NCBI GenBank assembly: GCA_002505805.1 | Contig: DAWB01000080.1 | Coordinates: 10,214 to 19,309 of the forward strand | DNA: 9,096 nt | DNA from: Methanosaeta sp. UBA80 | Lineage (GTDB): Archaea; Halobacteriota; Methanosarcinia; Methanotrichales; Methanotrichaceae | Direction: 5' to 3' | In this document: positions 5,900-9,096 of the stretch, in pieces | Layout: each line of letters starts with the position of its first letter | How positions within the stretch are numbered: position 1 is the first letter of the stretch | Position numbers and translations under genes: made by a program | The notes under the pieces: generated by a model | Told to the model about the DNA's origin: nothing | Databases searched by the model: none | Seen by the model: the letters and a program-made list of their open reading frames with translations, nothing else

Positions 5900-7039
5900 A
5901 TGAGGATATTGGTGATTCCAACCACGGACTGGATCAGGCATCCCGTCCCCAATAGGCTCAATTTCATCTTCGATATTCTGGCTGAGGAGCACGAGGTCTA
6001 CGTCCTGCACTTCGGCCTGAAGAGGTTCGCTGATCTTGAAGCAAGGCAGACCAGGTGCACCCTCCTGCCGGCGGACTGGATCAGAGCGGAGGACCCCTCC
6101 TTGTATTATATCCTCAACTTTCCCTATCACTTATGGAAGATCAGGCAAATTTCCCGCCGCCTGAAGATCGATGTCATCCTCTCCGCCAATATTCTGCCCT
6201 CCTTTGCCGCCAACTTTGCCGGAGTGCCTGTGGTCTTCGATTATCTGGACCATCTGGAGGAGTCGGCATCGGTCTATTATCCGGGATCGGCTCTAGGGGA
6301 GGTGGTCAAGCAGGTGGTAAGAAGAATAACCAGGTACAACCTCCGCCATGCCCGATCCGTGATCACCGTCACCAAAGAGCTGTCCGATTTCCTCTATGAT
6401 CTGGGAGTCAAACAGGTAACCGTAATCGCCAACGGCGTGGATACACAGGCTCTTCAGCCGCTGCCCAAGGAGGAGGCCAAGAGCAAGCTGGGCCTCTCGG
6501 GCCCTGTCTTGGGTTATGTGGGGTCGCTGGAGCACTGGGTGGACCTGGAGAGCGTCGTCTCGGCCCTGCCTAAAATCGATGCCACATTGCTGGTGGTGGG
6601 GCCGGGTCTGTTTACCGATTACGGGGACAAGATAAAGAGAATGGCAGAAGAGTTGGGGGTAATTGACAGGGTTGTCTTTACCGGAGCGGTGAAGTATCAG
6701 GATCTGTCGCGATATATCTCGGCCATGGATATCGGCCTCAATCCCCTGAAGATGATGAAGAAGAACGAGTATGCTGCCGGGGGCAAGGTCTTCAACTACC
6801 TATCCTGTGGCCGTCCGGTGCTCTCCAGCCGAATGGTCTCTCTGGAGAGGCTGCTGGGGGATGAGATATATTATTATGATGATGTGGAGAGCTTTGTGAA
6901 AACAGCGAACATGATTTTAAATAAACCGCAGGATGAGGAGACGAATCGATCTGTAGCTCTTAAATACGACTGGAAAATTTTGGCACAAAATTATGGATTT
7001 CTATTGGCAGCTAACGTCCGTCAAAGGAAATGGGAGTAA
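5900..7039 (+). CDS. Glycosyltransferase, GT4-like family
   Basis: A 379-residue GT-B-fold enzyme expected to transfer a sugar from a nucleotide donor to a lipid-linked or surface glycan acceptor at the inner face of the membrane. The N-domain begins MRILVIPTTDW. The linker region has the GT4 signature VIANGVD (175-181), followed by GYVGSLEHWVDLE (205-217), a nucleotide-side loop of the C-domain. The donor-site segment is AAGGKVFNYLSCGRPVLSS (292-310), where many relatives have FEY; here the second acidic residue of the E-x7-E pattern appears as Asn299. No transmembrane span is seen. ATG 5900 is preferred because of GGAGG at 5890-5894. A longer GTG/ATG-initiated frame from 5807 would add a basic, low-complexity tail and swallow the probable promoter. 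The donor and linkage cannot be read from the sequence. Composition becomes AT-rich over the last 60 or so codons. Confidence 0.9.
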   Translation: MRILVIPTTDWIRHPVPNRLNFIFDILAEEHEVYVLHFGLKRFADLEARQTRCTLLPADWIRAEDPSLYYILNFPYHLWKIRQISRRLKIDVILSANILPSFAANFAGVPVVFDYLDHLEESASVYYPGSALGEVVKQVVRRITRYNLRHARSVITVTKELSDFLYDLGVKQVTVIANGVDTQALQPLPKEEAKSKLGLSGPVLGYVGSLEHWVDLESVVSALPKIDATLLVVGPGLFTDYGDKIKRMAEELGVIDRVVFTGAVKYQDLSRYISAMDIGLNPLKMMKKNEYAAGGKVFNYLSCGRPVLSSRMVSLERLLGDEIYYYDDVESFVKTANMILNKPQDEETNRSVALKYDWKILAQNYGFLLAANVRQRKWE

Positions 7040-7043
7040 AAAC

Positions 7044-7112
7044 ATGAATAGAAAAATCGAGGATTATCAATATTTTCAGATTAATACCATTCGGAGGATA
7101 TATGCTTCATAG
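7044..7112 (+). CDS. Possible 22-codon leader ORF before the CapK-like gene
   Basis: ATG 7044 opens a 22-codon frame (beginning MNRKIEDYQYF) that stops at TAG 7110-7112, overlapping the next gene's ATG (7102) by 11 bases in another frame. GGGAG at 7032-7036 lies 7 bases before it, a reasonable ribosome binding site that overlaps the end of the preceding glycosyltransferase gene. It may serve to couple translation across the 62-base gap, may be the remnant of a lost gene, or may be chance. No similarity is recognised. Confidence 0.2.
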   Translation: MNRKIEDYQYFQINTIRRIYAS

Positions 7113-8445
7113 TATTCTATTTAAGATGGGTTATTCAGTAAAAGACAGGGATTTCCTTAAATGCTATAAATTTGTAAAAAAGAATGAGTATGAGCCCGCG
7201 AAAGTTCTTGAAGAGTTGCAGGAAATGTGGTTGAAGAAGATTATTCATTATTCCTACAATAAAGTTCCGTATTATCACCATCTATTCAAGAATCTAGATA
7301 TTAAACCGGAGCAGATTCAATCAGTGAATGATTTAGAAAAAATACCGATCTTGACCAAAGATATTATTCGTACCCATTATGATCAATTTAAACCTCTTAG
7401 TCTCCAATCACAAAGGTGGGTTGGAGGATCCACCGGAGGATCTAGTGGGGAGCCACTTCAGTATAGAATGACAAAAAGGGATGAGACGCTCGGACTGGCT
7501 ATGATGTATGCTAATTGGGGGTATGCAGGTTATGAATTGGGAGATAAGGTAGCAATTATTGCAGGTTCCTCGCTATGTCCCACAACTAAGGTCAAGTTTA
7601 TCGATAGCATGAAAGCTTTCATGCTTAATGAGAAGAGGATATCCTCTTTTGATTTGAGCGAGCAAAATCTGTTTAAAATTGTCAGACAATTGAATAAATT
7701 CAAGCCAAGATATATTCGTGGCTATGCTTCCGCAATCTATCTTTTTGCTAGTTTTATTAAAGAAAAAGAATTAAAAATAGATTTTCAACCGGATGGCATC
7801 TTCACAACATCAGAAGTCCTCTTTGAGCACCAAAGGGAGATTATAGAAGAATCCTTTAGGTCCAGAGTATTCGATCAGTATGGCTTAAATGACGGTGGTG
7901 TATCTGCATATGAATGCGAAATGCATAGTGGCATGCACATTGATATTTTAAGATCGGTAATGGAGATAGTTGATGATAATGGCTATAGAGTAAAGGAGGG
8001 TGCAGAAGGCCATATCCTGGCCACTAGCCTGCATAATTTTGCGTTTCCATTCATAAGATATAATACGGGGGATCTTGGAATCTTATCCGCCGAAACTTGT
8101 CCCTGTGGGAGAAAGACGCAACTCCTAAGCAAGTTGATAGGAAGGGTAAGCGATTTCATTCATACTCCCAATGGAAGAATAATTCACGGGACATTTTTTT
8201 CGAAGATCTTCTGGGAGAGAAGTTGGACCAAACATATCCAAATAATCCAAAAAAGCAACGAAAAACTCGTAATCAGGATCGTCCCCCAAAGACAAGATGA
8301 AGTCGACTTTGCTGACCTAGAAAAAATAAAGCACATTATATATAAACGAACAGGCCCGATAAATTTGGATTTTGAAATAGTAGACAATATACAGACAACG
8401 CCTGCCGGCAAATGGAGAATTATAATTAGAGAGGGTTTACAATGA
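7102..8445 (+). CDS. CapK/PaaK-like adenylate-forming enzyme (phenylacetate-CoA ligase family)
   Basis: A 447-residue protein of the PaaK/CapK branch of the ANL adenylating superfamily. Motifs in order are GGSTGGSSGEP (108-118, ATP phosphate-binding loop), YGLNDGG (260-266, in place of the usual YGxTE-type adenine motif), YECEMHSGMHI (270-280), FIRYNTGDLG (317-326) with the conserved Asp324, CPCGR (333-337), LIGRVSD (345-351), and TPAGKWR (433-439), whose Lys437 matches the C-terminal catalytic lysine. Cys272, His275 or His279, Cys333 and Cys335 could form the zinc site proposed for some relatives. Family members activate a carboxylate as an acyl-adenylate. Those in polysaccharide clusters probably act in acyl or amino-acid decoration of sugars, with unknown substrate; here both neighbours are glycosyltransferases. 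The start is ATG 7102, with GGAGG at 7093-7097. It overlaps the next gene by four bases (ATGA). It is AT-rich compared with the left part of the window. Confidence 0.9.
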   Translation: MLHSILFKMGYSVKDRDFLKCYKFVKKNEYEPAKVLEELQEMWLKKIIHYSYNKVPYYHHLFKNLDIKPEQIQSVNDLEKIPILTKDIIRTHYDQFKPLSLQSQRWVGGSTGGSSGEPLQYRMTKRDETLGLAMMYANWGYAGYELGDKVAIIAGSSLCPTTKVKFIDSMKAFMLNEKRISSFDLSEQNLFKIVRQLNKFKPRYIRGYASAIYLFASFIKEKELKIDFQPDGIFTTSEVLFEHQREIIEESFRSRVFDQYGLNDGGVSAYECEMHSGMHIDILRSVMEIVDDNGYRVKEGAEGHILATSLHNFAFPFIRYNTGDLGILSAETCPCGRKTQLLSKLIGRVSDFIHTPNGRIIHGTFFSKIFWERSWTKHIQIIQKSNEKLVIRIVPQRQDEVDFADLEKIKHIIYKRTGPINLDFEIVDNIQTTPAGKWRIIIREGLQ

Positions 8446-9096
8446 GATTTAAAAAGCTCCTCATTCTCTCGCCCGCTTTTCCTGACGAAATGAACAATAG
8501 CATTGACGGTATATTCGTCAAGGAGCAAGTAGGATGCATCAAGGACTATTTTGAGGAGGTTCATGTGATTGCACCTAATACCATATGGAGAAAATACCTG
8601 CAAAAAAGATATTTTGAAAATTATAGCTGGGATAATGTCCATGTTTACTATCCGACTGTTGCCAATCTCCCTCAACCTTATATACCCCAGCAATTAAAAA
8701 AATTATGGATAAAGAAACTAACGTGGGATATCCAAAATTTAATAAAATCTGAGCTAATAGCATTTGATCTCATCCATGCTCATTATACCTGGTACCCAGG
8801 TGCTCTAGCAATAGAACTTAAGAAATCGTATGCAGTTCCTGTAGTCATAACCGAGCATACTCATATTACATTGAGAAAAGCCCTTGAGAAGAGAGATCCA
8901 AATTTCCTTGATACTTGGCAGAAGAGTGATGCAATTATATGCGTTAATCAAAATGATTTAAGTAAATTTTATTATTATAATAATAAATCTTTCTATATAC
9001 CAAACGGTTTTGATGAAAAGAAAGTGAAGGAATTTGATAAAACTAAATGTAGAGAGAAGCTAGGGCTTGATAGGGAGATCAAGATCTTGTTTTCTT
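8442..9096 (+). CDS. Glycosyltransferase, GT4-like family, 5' part only
   Basis: An open frame of 218 codons runs off the right end without a stop. It begins MRFKKLLILSPAFPDEMNNS and continues with GIFVKEQV (residues 23-30), a segment common in the N-domain of GT4 enzymes that begin by aligning with the donor-side loop. Later come the IHAHYTWYPGALAIEL and PVVITEHTH segments (about 112-140), where the HAHY and EHTH histidines are typical, and the linker signature IPNGFD. The C-terminal donor-binding domain starts near REKLGLDREIKILFS and is cut off. It is probably a second sugar-adding step in the same glycan pathway. The ATG overlaps the CapK-like stop (ATGA, 8442-8445), and GAGGG (8431-8435) lies 6 bases upstream, so translation is probably coupled. 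Codons are strongly A/T-ending. The C-terminal length and the donor are unknown. Confidence 0.88.
   Translation, partial: MRFKKLLILSPAFPDEMNNSIDGIFVKEQVGCIKDYFEEVHVIAPNTIWRKYLQKRYFENYSWDNVHVYYPTVANLPQPYIPQQLKKLWIKKLTWDIQNLIKSELIAFDLIHAHYTWYPGALAIELKKSYAVPVVITEHTHITLRKALEKRDPNFLDTWQKSDAIICVNQNDLSKFYYYNNKSFYIPNGFDEKKVKEFDKTKCREKLGLDREIKILFS

Larger units (their letters stand above)
6850..9096. other. AT-rich compositional segment, possible exchanged cassette
   Basis: By hand count, the 60-base lines starting at 6481 and 6781 are 65% and 60% GC. Those at 6841, 6901 and 6961 fall to 45%, 42% and 37%, and the line at 7741 is 27%. From about 6850 onward codons shift to A/T-ending forms (AAA, ATA, TTA, AAT), in contrast to every gene to the left. 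The right edge lies beyond the window. This pattern suggests horizontal transfer or exchange of a polysaccharide module. No insertion sequence, tRNA or direct repeat was seen at the left edge. Confidence 0.6.

Noticed and set aside
7428..7455. Repeated GGAGGATC/GGAGGATCT motifs that look like internal ribosome binding sites or a small repeat
   Set aside because: They encode the glycine-rich phosphate-binding loop of the adenylating enzyme and are explained by coding for repeated Gly and Ser.
8184..8693. Minus-strand 169-codon frame across the junction of the CapK-like and second glycosyltransferase genes
   Set aside because: It is antisense to two overlapping conserved genes and has no recognisable motif.

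Overview
The window looks like methanogenic archaeal chromosome. Three things point there. The truncated first gene is a LeuA/AksA-type synthase whose closest fit is the coenzyme B pathway enzyme AksA. The sugar-nucleotide enzyme is the archaeal two-domain GlmU type. Promoters and ribosome binding sites are archaeal in style: TATA-like boxes, and GGAGG or GGTGAT elements complementary to the archaeal 16S 3' end. A member of the Methanosarcinales, perhaps Methanothrix-like, would fit, but that is inference from gene content and style, not a match to a reference.

Layout. Bases 1-534 (+) hold the 3' end of the aksA-like gene. It converges on a minus-strand metallo-beta-lactamase-fold hydrolase (657-1400), with an imperfect hairpin in the gap. 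Upstream of that hydrolase, also on the minus strand, is an AIM24/TIGR00266-family protein (1566-2291) starting at TTG. Across a control region with a palindromic TATA-like element lies a small plus-strand gene of unknown function (2430-2675). This converges on a minus-strand glmU-glmS operon (5727 down to 2714), whose two genes overlap by one base (TGATG). Together the two encode most of the route from fructose-6-phosphate to UDP-GlcNAc; GlmM is not in the window.

Divergent from glmUS is a plus-strand operon that runs off the end: a GT4 glycosyltransferase (5900-7039), a CapK/PaaK-like adenylate-forming enzyme (7102-8445) and a second GT4 glycosyltransferase (from 8442, truncated). It looks like the start of a surface polysaccharide or glycoconjugate cluster, plausibly fed by UDP-GlcNAc from the divergent operon. 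Base composition falls sharply inside the 3' end of the first glycosyltransferase: hand counts are 60-65% GC for 60-base lines near 6481 and 6781, and 27% for the line at 7741. The rest of the operon is AT-rich with A/T-ending codons, as expected for an exchangeable polysaccharide cassette.

No tRNA, rRNA, CRISPR array, insertion sequence or defence system was recognised. There is no stretch over 300 bases without a gene. The most interesting feature is the compositional breakpoint that leads into the CapK-like and glycosyltransferase module. I did not find a convincing, wholly new system.
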